A DNA stretch of 64,000 bases from NCBI GenBank assembly GCA_003956705.1, contig QZCP01000841.1, forward strand, positions 88,291 to 152,290, read 5' to 3'. Made by a program: the position numbers and the translations under genes. The DNA is from Brevipalpus yothersi (taxonomy: Eukaryota > Arthropoda > Arachnida > Trombidiformes > Tenuipalpidae). Below the pieces are notes generated by a model. The model had not been told where the DNA came from, ran no database searches, and saw nothing but the letters and a program-made list of their open reading frames with translations. Shown here in pieces: positions 34,782 to 45,139 of this stretch. Within the stretch, counting starts at the first letter, position 1. The number at the start of each line of letters is the position of its first letter.

Positions 34782-37696
34782 CTTATTTTTCGCTCTCCAA
34801 TTGCTACTCAAAACCGGTGATTTGGTTCTGATTAAGGAAATGCTTGAATCAATCGGCTTCTCTTTTTCTCTCTTAACCTCTGGCCTCTTTTCGAACAGCA
34901 TAACCCTTTCCGCTACCGAACCTTTCGACAAATATGGCCGGATGTGGGTATTGATACGGCTCTGTGGATTGAAAATAAAATCGAATATTGTTACTAAATT
35001 CAATCTGGTGATTAAAAATATCCAGGCCCAAATATTTTCCATTATTTTCGTAGTGGAGAAAATATTTTTCATCGGTACACATTCGCGGGGCCCTTCGAGC
35101 AACATAAACAGTGAAAAATTAGCGAGAAAAATTCCAATGAAAGCAATGGTTTGCCAAAGTAAAGATTACTCGAGGTACCCAACAATTGATATATACCCAA
35201 CAAGTGACTAGCCACAACCTGAAGGATTTCAACAACAGTTTTCTTTCTTTCTCTCTCTCTCTCTCTTATTATGAGCTGAATCTATGAGCAATTATTTTTC
35301 GCATGACGTAAACAAGAATGTATCCAAGGAATTTGTACTTTTTTCTCTCTTTCTTTCTCCCTATCAAAAGCATATGAAAAGAATAAAAATGTTCGTTTGG
35401 CGAGAAAAAAAAGATTATCATCATGGTACTTCTGTTTGGAATCTCAACACACACACACACACTCAAGTAGATATATTTAAGAGCTAGAGACTTGGAGAGA
35501 ATGTCTCCAAATAAACCCTGAAAGTGAAGGCTGAGGAGGAGTCGAAAGCCGATAGTGTGGCAAATAAATGAATGTGACTACAGATGAATAAGTGTTGGAG
35601 TTAAGTTGAGTTGAGTTGGGTTGAGAGGAAAATGTGTATGTGTTGGATTGTCATCGATGATATGTGTTTAGGTTCGATGATACTTACCGTATTTTTGGCT
35701 GTGGTTGGAGCTGGCGTGCTGGATACAGCAGCTTTACGTTCCCAAGCCATTTTAACTTCACTGACCATCGATTGGGTGGGCAAACGGTCCAATTGACCAC
35801 GAGAAGCATCCTGAATAACGGATGCAAATCGAGTTTTGGCATAATTAATTGGCGATGAGTAGCTGTCCTTGATGATGTGTGAGTTTTCGCGATGAGAAGA
35901 TGACGGTGATGTTGAATTGGAAGCGGATGTTGGCGATATGGTTGTAGATGAGAATGAAGAGGATGCTGGCGATGATGATGATGATGATGCTGTAGTGGTT
36001 GAAGATGAAGATGATGGAGAAAAAGAGCTTGACAATGATGTTCTGGCAGAAGGATCATTCTTGGAAGAAGAGGAAGGAGAAGATGTTTTCGAAAAATCAC
36101 GAGAAGCTGACGATGATGGACTTGGACTTCGACGTCGATCGGGTGATGAAGAATTGACTCGAAGTTGTGCTTGAGATTCTTCTTCACGCTTACGATTATG
36201 CCATTTTTGAGCCAATGAATCGGTTCGAGATCGTTGAAGAGATGCTTTCTCATCTTCACTTAATTGTAAAGCTTCCGTTAATATTTGTTCAATACTTTTC
36301 TCACCTTTTCCACTGGTTGAGATTCGATTCTTATTAGAACTGCTACTACTATTACGCTGAATGCTACTTTTATCGTCTTTATTAACTGTTTTATCACTAA
36401 TTTTTGATGATTTCCGTTCGCTTGAAGAATCTCGAGAAGGTGAAGAGGATTTTGATCTATCTGATATTTTGCTTGTTCTAGACTTGATTCTTGACGTATC
36501 TGTCGATGACATGGAATCCCCTGCATTCTGGATTGTCTTATCCTCTTTGATGGTAAAGGAAGAGGCACTTGAAGGCTCTTTTTTAACAACATCATGATGA
36601 TGAGTGAAAGAGTTATCAATTGATTTATCTTTCCGATCGTAATGATCAATATTGTTACTTGTTCGACTTGCTGAACTCTTCTTCTGATTAACTAATGAAT
36701 TGGAAAATGTTGAGACACTAGAATCAGATGGAGATGAAGAAGATGTTCTCCTGGACTTTTCACCCACCACAGCTGAAGGTGATGATTTATCACTATTCGT
36801 CAAATTACTGTATTTGGATCGGAGGACCCAATCAGGCTGCTGACTAGTATTTCTTCTATCACTGCCGAGTGAAATTGAATTAAGCTGAGAATGAGTATCT
36901 TTCGGAGATGATGACAGAGATCCACCGATTGTATGATTAGATTTACTACCATCAAAGGAAGAACCTCTGGTCTTGGGCCCATTTGACTCTGATACAATTT
37001 GGATAGATTCATTTTTGACACTTTTCCGATTCTCAACAACACTTTTTCCAGGTGAATTACTTCTCTGACCGATGTCTGCTGATGATGGTGTATTATTCAC
37101 AGAAGAGGACACTCGTTTTGGCGATGGACTTCGTTGACGAGATCCAGTGTAATTAATGGGAATATTGTGGGATGATGGCGAAGGACTACGTCGTCGAGAT
37201 GATGGTGATGGGCTTCGTTTTCGAGCACCGGTTGAAGATAATGGAGTTCGATGATGAGTAGAAGAATCAGTCGATGATGATGTTTGTCGTTGAGGACTTC
37301 CATTTCCGTTTCCGTATATTCGATTGGCTGTGGACAGTATGAGAGGCGAAATGGTGCCTCGAACTGGGGATCGAGATCTATTTTCACCAATTCGCATGGC
37401 TTGTGATCGTCCATTCGTGGACTTAATCTGATTACCACTACTACTATTGTCATTTGATGTTTTGAATGGTGACGAGGAAACAACACTACCGTTACCGGTG
37501 TTTGATCTTTTTGCTAGTAGATTAAGTTTGGCATCCGATCGAATGTCTTCCTCGGTTACGAATGTTTTCAATAATGATTCCAATTTTTCTTCCACATTTT
37601 CGGCCAACGATTGGATGGTCGTAAAATCCGATAAACTCGGTGAACCACCTCGGTGATGAGTTTTATTTGGCGATGTCGTTTTGTTAGCCGTTTTGA
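34782..37696 (-). CDS. Serine-rich exons, probable N-terminal part of the PP2A B'' protein
   Basis: Two exons on the minus strand: 35688-37696 (2,009 bases) and 34782-34961 (180 bases). The junctions are GTAAGT to TTTTCAATCCACAG, and then GTAAGG. The first encodes a low-complexity Ser/Arg/Lys-rich stretch of about 670 residues, with repeated SPSP and RSPSPS motifs, an ordered start (VEEKLESLLKTFVTEEDIRS) and an ordered end (ASRGQLDRLPTQSMVSEVK). The second encodes SRINTHIRPYLSKGSVAERV onward. The second exon ends in phase 0 and the PP2A B'' core begins in phase 0. Joined, the protein would be about 1,157 residues plus a short missing N-terminus, close to human PR130. No ATG is available before residue 60 or so, and the exon begins after an ATTATCCAG acceptor, so a 5' exon is missing from this annotation. 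A separate gene remains possible. Confidence 0.6.
34962..35687. other. Intron within the serine-rich gene, 726 bases
   Basis: It lies between the phase-0 donor ACG|GTAAGT and the phase-0 acceptor at 34961. It includes a short CT run near 35250 and a CA run near 35448-35461. Open frames on either strand here do not look like real proteins. Confidence 0.6.
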
Positions 37697-39794
37697 CTGG
37701 ATAATGGGAAACCTAAATTCACTTAACACTAAACAAATGATGAATCAAGGTACGTGTAGAAACGAGAAAACAATTATCGTTTGGAAGTGATGATGAGCTA
37801 TCCGGGTGAAAGTGGGCTGACAAAACTGATTAATCAGCGAATCATTGTCTGACCAAGAATATATTTTTATAATGACGATGATATGGATAGAATGTGAAAG
37901 GCACGATGATGATGGTTCAAAAAAATCTCACAAATCGTGAATCCAGATTCTTGGAACCTGGATGATCGTTGATCATATTAAATTAGACAGCAGAGCAGAC
38001 TCAACATTTAACATCACAACTTGATACTCTTTGTTTCCTTGCCTCTTTCTATATCTCTGTCTCTTTCTTTCTCTCTCTCTCTCTTCTCTCCTCTCAGGAA
38101 GACGATGATGCACTTCGAAAAAAGATGAGAAGATGATCCTTGGGAGTAGTGTTCATGATATTTCGATTTAGAGACGAAAGAAACAAATTAGTGAGAAGAG
38201 GCAAAATTTAGTGAGCAACTTGAAAGTAGGAGAGAGAGAAAAAACTAGGAATAGATTTGTCGATACAGAAGGACGATATGTGTACATCAGAAGTATTTGC
38301 CTTTAATAAGTGGATGAATACGAATGCTTGATAAAGATATATTCATTCGGAATTGACTGAGCAATTGATTCAATCAGGAACACACATACACGAGCAAAGT
38401 TTGTGGGAAAAAATTCTCTCTAGATAATTTCTCTGGATGATTCATGAGCTGAAAATTATCAGCAAGCCTCTCTGAAGATTTCAAAAAATGTGAGAAAAGG
38501 TCGCAAGGGTTGAGCTCAAGAACAGCATTCCTCAAAAAACCACTGACTGTAGAACAAAATTTTTTTTACAACAAAATTAACACCAATTGGAACTTTATGA
38601 GAGAAAAATATTAATCGAAACTGGCCGAACACTTCGTTCACCCGATGAATTATAATACACTGCAATGTACAATCATTTTACAGAATACATATTAACAGAC
38701 GCAAAAGCGTGGCGGAAGTTGCCTAGTAGCTGTAGAATCGAATATATCTCTTGAGAAAATTTAGTCGCTTGTTGTAGACATGAATAAATTTAAAAGTGAG
38801 AAAGGAAGAGCAACTTGCAACTATGTGGCTTACTGTTTTTGGAACTTGGATCACAGGAGAGAGAGGAAAAGAATCTTTGGTGAGCAAAAGAGGATGACGA
38901 GAAGCCTAATTCCATCACAATCGCGCAGGCAAGATTCGAGTCATGTTCTCACCGAGGGAATGAAGAGCATACAGCGAATAATACTACTGATACTTTTGAA
39001 AGTTAATTTTTGCGCATGAAGATGAAATGTGACGAAATCATTTTGAAATGTTTAGGGTGAAATATAAATGATAGAGAGCGAGGAAATTATCTCAAGGCAA
39101 GGTATTTAAGCCTGATAGAGGGTGTAAAATCACCGATATGAGCAGGAAGGGTGTAAGACACCAGCTTAATATGGTAGCTGATGAGAAAATTCTTTTAATG
39201 ATTCAAGTATCACACCTGGAAAGTTCTATCAGCGATTGGGATATCAAATTCGGAAAAAATTGGAAAAGAAAACCAGGATCGAAAAGATTTAGAAGACAGT
39301 GAAATCAAAAAACGACGCTAATTTTCTCGAAGGGATCAAACTTTCCTACTCTATCGTCCCTGTATAGATTTGTACAAATTCTCATTTCATCGTATGTAGA
39401 CATGGAAGAATATCTGAACTACTTCAACAGCGTTTCAAAATTGGCACTTTCAACGACCATTAACGCGTAAACATCATGAAAAGCTCGAAACTCTCTGGTC
39501 GCAGAATCTATCATCTTGATTATCTCGCTACCGATGATGAGAATATGAAGAGAGTTCCAAAGTCTGGCCAATCCTCTCGAGATGTTCTGCCCATAAACAT
39601 GAAACAAATGGTACTCTAGTAAAACAATAGACCTGTGGATATTGTGGAAACAAGTACACACTGAGAGAGTGTGTTGCCAGTCAGATCGAAAGAGTGGAAA
39701 GTGTATGTTACGACCCATCAGAATGGGAACAATATTTAGTTGCTGGATATTTGAATTTAATAGAAAAATTTCCATGTAAAAAGAAACATTGTGA
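37697..39794. other. Upstream region of the serine-rich gene, no supported gene
   Basis: AT-rich 2.1 kb between the serine-rich exon and the UTP11 stop. The missing first exon and promoter of the serine-rich / PP2A B'' gene should lie here. I see only a short CT run near 38064-38085 and no convincing coding exon. Confidence 0.5.
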
Positions 39795-40609
39795 TCAGTC
39801 ATCATCGAAGGGGTCTTTCCTTTTCTTTTTAGGCTTCAATGAAAAATCGTTTTTCTCAATCAATGATTTGAGTTTCTTCTCTCGATCTATTCGTTTCAAC
39901 AATATCTTATAGGACTTTTCTTTCTCTTTGGCTATCGTTTTAATTTGTCTCTTGCTAATATGTAATGGAATTTCTTTTTTCAAAGTCTCTGAATCAGGTA
40001 TATTTGCTATACGACCTCCCAGTTGAGGAGCCATGTTCAAAGCTTGTTTAACTTCATTCATCTTCTCCTTAGGACGGTCACAGAAAAAAGTGTGCTTATT
40101 TTTTGGTTTTCCCTCAACATCGATGAAATGTAAGCTAGATTGAAGCTTTTCTATCTTCTTCAGATCGATACTCCTTCGCCAATGTAGATATTTACGATTG
40201 TGAGCTTCAATAGCCTTGACATCATCAGAATCTTTCCTCCTTTCGAAGTGTCTCCCATCAATAAGTTGAGAGTTGAGCATGTGAAAGTGAAATTCATCTG
40301 GGTTCTTGTTGGCTACCTTTTCACGGAGAGTTTTGAGTGTTTTCTGCTTCTTTTGATAGTCTCTGGAGAATTGAATTGTTGAATAATTAGCATCTAATTC
40401 ATCAAATAAATAGCATATGGACTACTCACAAAGCTCTTTTCTTGTAATCTTTTTTCTTCTCCAGGAAACCGAATTTCTTTCTCGCTTCAGGCTGAAATAA
40501 GATGAGAGTGAAGTGAAGTTTTTCTTACGAAGAAGGTGATCAATCATACCTGATGACGCTCTCGATGAAGCCTCTGGAATGCCTTGTTTGATTTAGCTAA
40601 TGATGCCAT
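39795..40609 (-). CDS. UTP11: UTP11, U3 small nucleolar RNA-associated protein 11, 3 exons
   Basis: Component of the small-subunit processome that works with U3 snoRNA in 18S rRNA maturation in the nucleolus. Exons on the minus strand are 40550-40609, 40430-40491 and 39795-40362, phase-consistent, giving 229 residues (human about 253). The N-terminus has the family pattern of basic helices: FQRLHRERHQ, then ARKKFGFLEKKKDYKKRA, then DYQKKQKTLKTLREK and NPDEFHFHML. Later SSLHFIDVEGKPKNKHTFF and the basic C-terminus (RIDREKKLKSLIEKNDF) also match. The start is the ATG at 40609, 85 bases downstream of the SRR1-like stop codon. An alternative signal, ATTAAA on the minus strand near 39752, could end the transcript. 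Confidence 0.93.
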
Positions 40610-40694
40610 CGCAAACACCTGAATAGGTCAAGAATATACAGACTATGAGTTGAAATGTGGTACGACTTCGAGAAAAATTTGATGCAATTCACAA

Positions 40695-41507
40695 TCACAG
40701 GAAAAAATCATCGCTAAAAGCATTGTGGGAATATGATGGCGGCTGATTGACGCGAATATCTTTGAGAGAGGCTTCCGTTTTGTCGGGATTGAAAAAGTGA
40801 AGGCTCATATCTTGAAATGCTGGAATGCAAGACTCTTGATGAGTTAGGGGTAACTCATCATAGAACTTGTATTTCAGAATATTGTCAAACAAATAATATT
40901 CATCTCGCTCTTGTCTATGGGAAAGCGAATTGTCAATCGAATTGAAGCTGTTGCCAAGTATAATCAAACGATCAAGTGAGTGCCAGTTACTCCACAGTAA
41001 ATTGTGATAGAGAGGAAGTGGACAATGAGGCATATAAAATAGGGTTTCATGTTCAACTTTTCTGAGACCTAGATCATTTTCAATCAAAACAGTGAAGCCA
41101 AGCTTTTTGAGAACTTCTTTCTCACATGTTGAGAATATGGGATCATAGAATAGCCACTCAGTAGAGAGGAAGTCCACACTATCTCGCAGACATTTTACAA
41201 GTGCCAATTGTTGTAAGGACTCATGAGATCTGGAAAATGATCCCAGACCATAGATGACAACAGAATGAAAACAAACTGGACTATTCAGGCCTCGATTCAC
41301 TCTAAACCGCTCCAGTGCACTGAGAAGACTTCTGAGGAGTCCTACTTGGGTGATAAATTTCTCAGCATCACCAAGCTTGGCCTGAATTTTTTCTACATCA
41401 ATAGGCTTCTCATCAATCGGTTGAGATGGAATATCACGATGAACCAAGGCTTTTTGGCGATGATTTTTTCGGTGTTTCTTGTGAATTACGACAGTAAAGT
41501 CATCCAT
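40695..41507 (-). CDS. SRRD: SRR1-like protein (SRRD), single exon
   Basis: Member of the SRR1 family, first known from a plant circadian and phytochrome signalling gene; animal homologues are implicated in heme-related and circadian regulation, with biochemistry unresolved. The protein has 270 residues, close to the family's usual single domain plus a basic N-terminus (VIHKKHRKNHRQK). The SRR1 domain shows the hallmark VVIYGLGSFSRSHESLQQL, then YDPIFSTCEKEVLKKLGFTV, then IENDLGLRKVEHETLFYMPH followed by CPLPLYHNLLWSNW, and LIILGNSFNSI. The ATG at 41507 precedes the basic segment. No intron is evident. The next gene on the same strand, UTP11, begins only 85 bases after the stop, and I see no minus-strand AATAAA between them. 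Confidence 0.92.
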   Translation of the reverse strand: MDDFTVVIHKKHRKNHRQKALVHRDIPSQPIDEKPIDVEKIQAKLGDAEKFITQVGLLRSLLSALERFRVNRGLNSPVCFHSVVIYGLGSFSRSHESLQQLALVKCLRDSVDFLSTEWLFYDPIFSTCEKEVLKKLGFTVLIENDLGLRKVEHETLFYMPHCPLPLYHNLLWSNWHSLDRLIILGNSFNSIDNSLSHRQERDEYYLFDNILKYKFYDELPLTHQESCIPAFQDMSLHFFNPDKTEASLKDIRVNQPPSYSHNAFSDDFFL

Positions 41508-42161
41508 AGCACGCTGTCACGGAGAAGATGAATCAAATCTGTACAGCGGTGATAGAATGATAGTTCATAACTGGACAACAATCAAGTACAAACCTTATAT
41601 GGAACTACGATGATTAGACGACAATCAGATGAAAATTAAACCACAATTATGGTCAAACTAATAATGAAAACAATTGATGTAAACAAAAGTTTCCAACCTA
41701 AAATCGCGTGGCTTCAGCTCTGTGTGCCTCTAGCTGCAGCATGTTCAACTAGAGAAAGCGGCAACATGATGAACGCGCATTGAGATTTAATTTTTAAAGT
41801 TAAGCCTAAAATCGTTCTTTTCAACCAGAGATTGATTTGAATTGGTTTCTTGAAGGATTTTTTCTATGGCTATCATCCTGCAATTTTCCCTAAATCATTT
41901 AGACTGGTATAACCCAAAATGGTCAAAAAAATCATCTCGCGTCTGTGAGTCTTCTGTGAATAATGATTATTCTTCTAGAAAAACAGCCTTGAAAATTTAA
42001 TCTTATGCTGGGCTATATGCACCGTGAAGAGATATCGAACTCCAAGAGAAACGGATGTAGCAACTTTATTATAGTTATGAACAAATTGAATGAAGATTAA
42101 CGAGGTGATTTGTACCCAAGATGCAATTTGACAATGACATGTTACATATGATACAAAAAGG
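41508..42161. other. Intergenic region, no gene seen
   Basis: About 650 bases between the SRR1-like start and the stop of the 82-residue gene. It should contain the SRR1-like promoter. A minus-strand AATAAA (plus 42065-42070) serves the upstream small gene. Confidence 0.7.
42065..42070 (-). terminator. Poly(A) signal of the 82-residue gene
   Basis: TTTATT on the plus strand, 92 bases beyond the stop codon of the small minus-strand gene. Confidence 0.5.
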
Positions 42162-42480
42162 TTAAAGGTGGTAAATGTCGCTGAGAACTTCTAGACATTT
42201 TATCACATCATCTTCTCGTTTATGCACTTCAGTTAGAAATATCTGAAAATATGATGCATTAGATGTCGAGTCATAAAGAGGTTATTGTTCATCAGAGGCT
42301 CAAAAGACTTACTTTATCGAATAATGTGATCTGACTTCGCGTATTGTTGGGACGTTTTCTTTGGACATCTTTCTTAGGCTTTTCCTCCTCTTCTACTTTT
42401 CGTTTAGCCTGTAGTCTTGGAAAATTAGCACGTCTTTCAGCTCTCCACACTTCATCATCGATATCTTTGAACTCAGCCAT
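42162..42480 (-). CDS. Uncharacterised 82-residue basic protein, 2 exons
   Basis: Exons on the minus strand are 42313-42480 and 42162-42242, joined by a GTAAGT donor and a TATTTTCAG acceptor in phase 0. The protein begins MAEFKDIDDEVWRAERRANF, has a Lys/Arg/Glu-rich middle (KRKVEEEEKPKKDVQRKR) and ends with a predicted amphipathic helix (TEVHKREDDVIKCLEVLSDI). The ATG at 42480 sits in a good context (AAGAATGG). Charge pattern and size suggest a nuclear or nucleic-acid-associated protein (inference); I do not recognise a family. The support for a real gene is the clean splice pair, the in-phase join and a nearby poly(A) signal. Confidence 0.65.
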
Positions 42481-42874
42481 TCTTTTCACGATCGAGAAGT
42501 TTTGCTGAAGAACTAACGAAAACGGGCAAGTTGGCTCAATTTTATGAAATCAAAACAACATGTGCGATGCGCAGATTATTTTTCAGGAGCACCATCGCGC
42601 TCTCATACGGAAATGTATTCGTTACAATCTATCAGAATTTGAACGAGATGATCAACGATGAGCAATGTTCTCGAGAAATGTTTGACAAGTAGTTTTCTTT
42701 CTAGTCTGATGAGAATTGCAAGAGAATTGGATAGGTTTCTCGTTTATACTCTTTCTCTAGAATCTATAAAGTGATTCGAAGTGATCTCTTGTTAGTAGGG
42801 GCTTCCAGAGGTGAGTGCCTCGATAGAATTTAACGAAAATGAAGAGATTTATTCCTCAACACTTGAGAACCAGC
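42481..42874. other. Intergenic region, no gene seen
   Basis: Spacer of about 390 bases between GPATCH1 (stop at 42875) and the 82-residue gene, both on the minus strand. It holds the GPATCH1 poly(A) signal and presumably the small gene's promoter. Confidence 0.7.
42848..42853 (-). terminator. Poly(A) signal of GPATCH1
   Basis: TTTATT on the plus strand (AATAAA on minus), about 22 bases after the GPATCH1 stop codon. Confidence 0.6.
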
Positions 42875-45139
42875 TCAACTCGATCTGAGAAGTTTGATGA
42901 TTTTGAGGTCTACACTATCATCACTATCCTCAGAAGATTCTCTTTTTCTTTTGTGTTTCTTATGCTTCTTACTGGACTTTTTCTTTTTCTTACTCTTTGA
43001 TGATTTATTTGACTTGGAATGAGAATTTGATACCATATCAACTTTGACTGGCTGAGGAGATGGCGTTTGAGGAGGTAAAGCTGGCCCATAGAAATCCACT
43101 TCTTCTCGGACCTCGGATTCATCTTGATCTTTCTTTTCAATTGACTCTTCAAGCAGTTTCGATGAAGTATTGGCCATTGCCTTTTCAACGCTTTGCTGAG
43201 TAGGTTCTGAGCTGAGAGATAACTTTTCGGAATTAATGATTGAATTGGGCTGAGTTTCATCAGTCGTATGACTGATAGCTTGTAATGAAGATTTAGCTCT
43301 ATCTTTCTCGGTTACAACTGATTCTGTAGACTTTTCTGTCGATTGATCTTTTTCATCCTCTTCTTCATCATCTTCCTCGTCAGACGCGAAGATAGCTCTG
43401 AAAAGATCCATGGACTCCCGATCCTCTAGTTTGACATATTTTTCGTCTTCTTCAATTTCTTTTTCCACCCTAAGTTCTTCCATCTTAGCCTCATGAACAG
43501 GATTAGGTCTTGTCTGGGGTACTGGAATCAAGAGGGGGACTTCAGATGATCTTTTACCAGCACTCAAAAAGCCAGAAGAGCGCTCTGACCCGCTGATTGA
43601 TTTTGACTCTCCAGCAGGAACTATTAATCCAACAACCTCAGAGAACTGTGGGTATGGATGAGGCACTTCAAATCGCTTGCACAAAAGAGTGTGTGGATGC
43701 CACTGGTAAGTTTCACGTTTAATTTGACCAACTGAAGATTTTTCTTCTTTCTTCTCTGTCTTGACTTCTTGAGCAACGGGGAAAGCAACCTTACATAAGC
43801 CTGGAGCGATCTTGTCTTCAAGAACTTCATCACTTTTAACAAATTTACAGGCAAAAAACCCACTCAATGGCTTGGATAATCGCGGTTCTTCAGTTCGAGG
43901 AGGCGATAATTTTTGAGGCTCTGGATCCTTTTTCTTTTTGATGCCTGTTACTTTATCAATTTCTTCACCCAAGAGAATGGCTCGACTGTTTGCATTCAAA
44001 GCTGGAGGTCGAGATTCTTTAGGTAGATCTTTTTGAATGGAGCTATCTACAGGATCAGCTTTGGGAACGTCAGATGACGTAGTTGAACTTGACTTGTCCC
44101 ATCTAGAGCGCTTTTTCTTATTTTCACTGATGAACGGAGGACATGGTTTCCAACTTCGTGGTATAGAAGGTAGAGCTTCTGAACTTTTGAGAGGTTTGAT
44201 CATATCGGCCCTACTGAAACCCTCGACTTCTTTGGAATGGGAAGATATCGATCTGGTGGTTCCAGAAGTAATCGGAAGTGTAGTCTTTCTAGTGTACCCC
44301 AGCTCGAAATCATAATTAGACATATCATCATTAGCGTATATTTGAGATTCTTCAATCAGAGGATCATCGTCTTCATCTTCTAAAGCTCCATAGCCAAATG
44401 CTTCACCAGATATCTTCAATTTTTTGTTCCCACTGAGCACAGCAGTCAGAGGAGCGGCTTTACTTTTTTCCTCCGATACAATGGCCTGTAAAGACTTATA
44501 TCCGATCCCATGAAGATCACTCTTAGGTTTGTAGGGAAGTACCAAGCTATTGAGATCAAATTCATCAAGCACATCAGAACTATCATCAGGATGAGAATAC
44601 CCACGTTGAACAGCAACTTCTGCCGGCATTTCACAGCCATAAACTTTAACTGTCTTATTCTCGATGATAGCTCCCTTATACCGTCTTCCTATTTTCATTG
44701 CTTTGAATAATTCAACACCAATAGATCGAGTACATGGCTTGATAATATCTTTAAGAACATCTATGATTGAAGCATTTGGATCACGGAATCCAGCGAAAGC
44801 TTGACTTTCAGGCCCTTTGAATTGTTCCCTTGTATGTACTTTTTTTGGTGCGATTCCAAAAACACTGAAGTCTTCTTCATCCATAAAATCTTCAGGGCGA
44901 CTTCGAGCGTTTCCATGACTAGAGTTGTCCTCCCGCTTTGATATGTACTGAGATGGCATCCAACCTTTCTCAGTTCCAACGGTATTGAAGTATCCAGCCG
45001 AGAAACCACCGGTAAAAGCTCCATGAAATCTTCGACGTCCTTTCCAATCGCGTACTGTGAGATCCAATTCCGGCTTCTTTCCAGCATTCTCATTCTCCTC
45101 CAATGGAGGCAACGGAGTACCGAAGAACACCTCTGTCAT
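42875..45139 (-). CDS. GPATCH1: GPATCH1 (G-patch domain-containing protein 1), single exon, G-patch degenerate
   Basis: Spliceosome-associated nuclear protein (C complex in human) of 754 residues (human about 931), in one exon. The N-terminal DUF1604-type block is strongly conserved: FFGTPLPPLEENE, GRRRFHGAFTGGFSAGYFNT, RPEDFMDEEDFSVFGIAPK. Further conserved segments are KISGEAFGYGALEDEDDD, YQWHPHTLLCKRFEVPHPYP and SMDLFRAIFASDEEDDEEE, before a lysine-rich tail (residues about 715-740). Where the family has its G-patch, between the N-terminal block and VYGCEMP, the sequence is IGVELFKAMKIGRRYKGAI (residues about 140-158), and the usual GWxxGxGxG glycine pattern is absent. The start is the ATG at 45139, just before the conserved block. 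Orthology is secure from the flanking domains; whether RNA-helicase activation through the G-patch survives is doubtful. Confidence 0.92.
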   Translation of the reverse strand: MTEVFFGTPLPPLEENENAGKKPELDLTVRDWKGRRRFHGAFTGGFSAGYFNTVGTEKGWMPSQYISKREDNSSHGNARSRPEDFMDEEDFSVFGIAPKKVHTREQFKGPESQAFAGFRDPNASIIDVLKDIIKPCTRSIGVELFKAMKIGRRYKGAIIENKTVKVYGCEMPAEVAVQRGYSHPDDSSDVLDEFDLNSLVLPYKPKSDLHGIGYKSLQAIVSEEKSKAAPLTAVLSGNKKLKISGEAFGYGALEDEDDDPLIEESQIYANDDMSNYDFELGYTRKTTLPITSGTTRSISSHSKEVEGFSRADMIKPLKSSEALPSIPRSWKPCPPFISENKKKRSRWDKSSSTTSSDVPKADPVDSSIQKDLPKESRPPALNANSRAILLGEEIDKVTGIKKKKDPEPQKLSPPRTEEPRLSKPLSGFFACKFVKSDEVLEDKIAPGLCKVAFPVAQEVKTEKKEEKSSVGQIKRETYQWHPHTLLCKRFEVPHPYPQFSEVVGLIVPAGESKSISGSERSSGFLSAGKRSSEVPLLIPVPQTRPNPVHEAKMEELRVEKEIEEDEKYVKLEDRESMDLFRAIFASDEEDDEEEDEKDQSTEKSTESVVTEKDRAKSSLQAISHTTDETQPNSIINSEKLSLSSEPTQQSVEKAMANTSSKLLEESIEKKDQDESEVREEVDFYGPALPPQTPSPQPVKVDMVSNSHSKSNKSSKSKKKKKSSKKHKKHKRKRESSEDSDDSVDLKIIKLLRSS

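Noticed and set aside
34696..35211. Plus-strand 171-codon open frame opposite the serine-rich gene's second exon
   Set aside because: It overlaps on the other strand a splice-bounded exon in a better-supported gene, has no recognisable domain and no start context of note.
35917..36174. Acidic Asp/Glu-rich plus-strand open frame
   Set aside because: It is the reverse-strand shadow of the serine codon-rich exon (TCA/TCG runs read as GAT/GAC).
39419..39805. Minus-strand 128-codon open frame downstream of UTP11
   Set aside because: No homology, irregular composition, and it overlaps the UTP11 stop region. It is probably 3' UTR.
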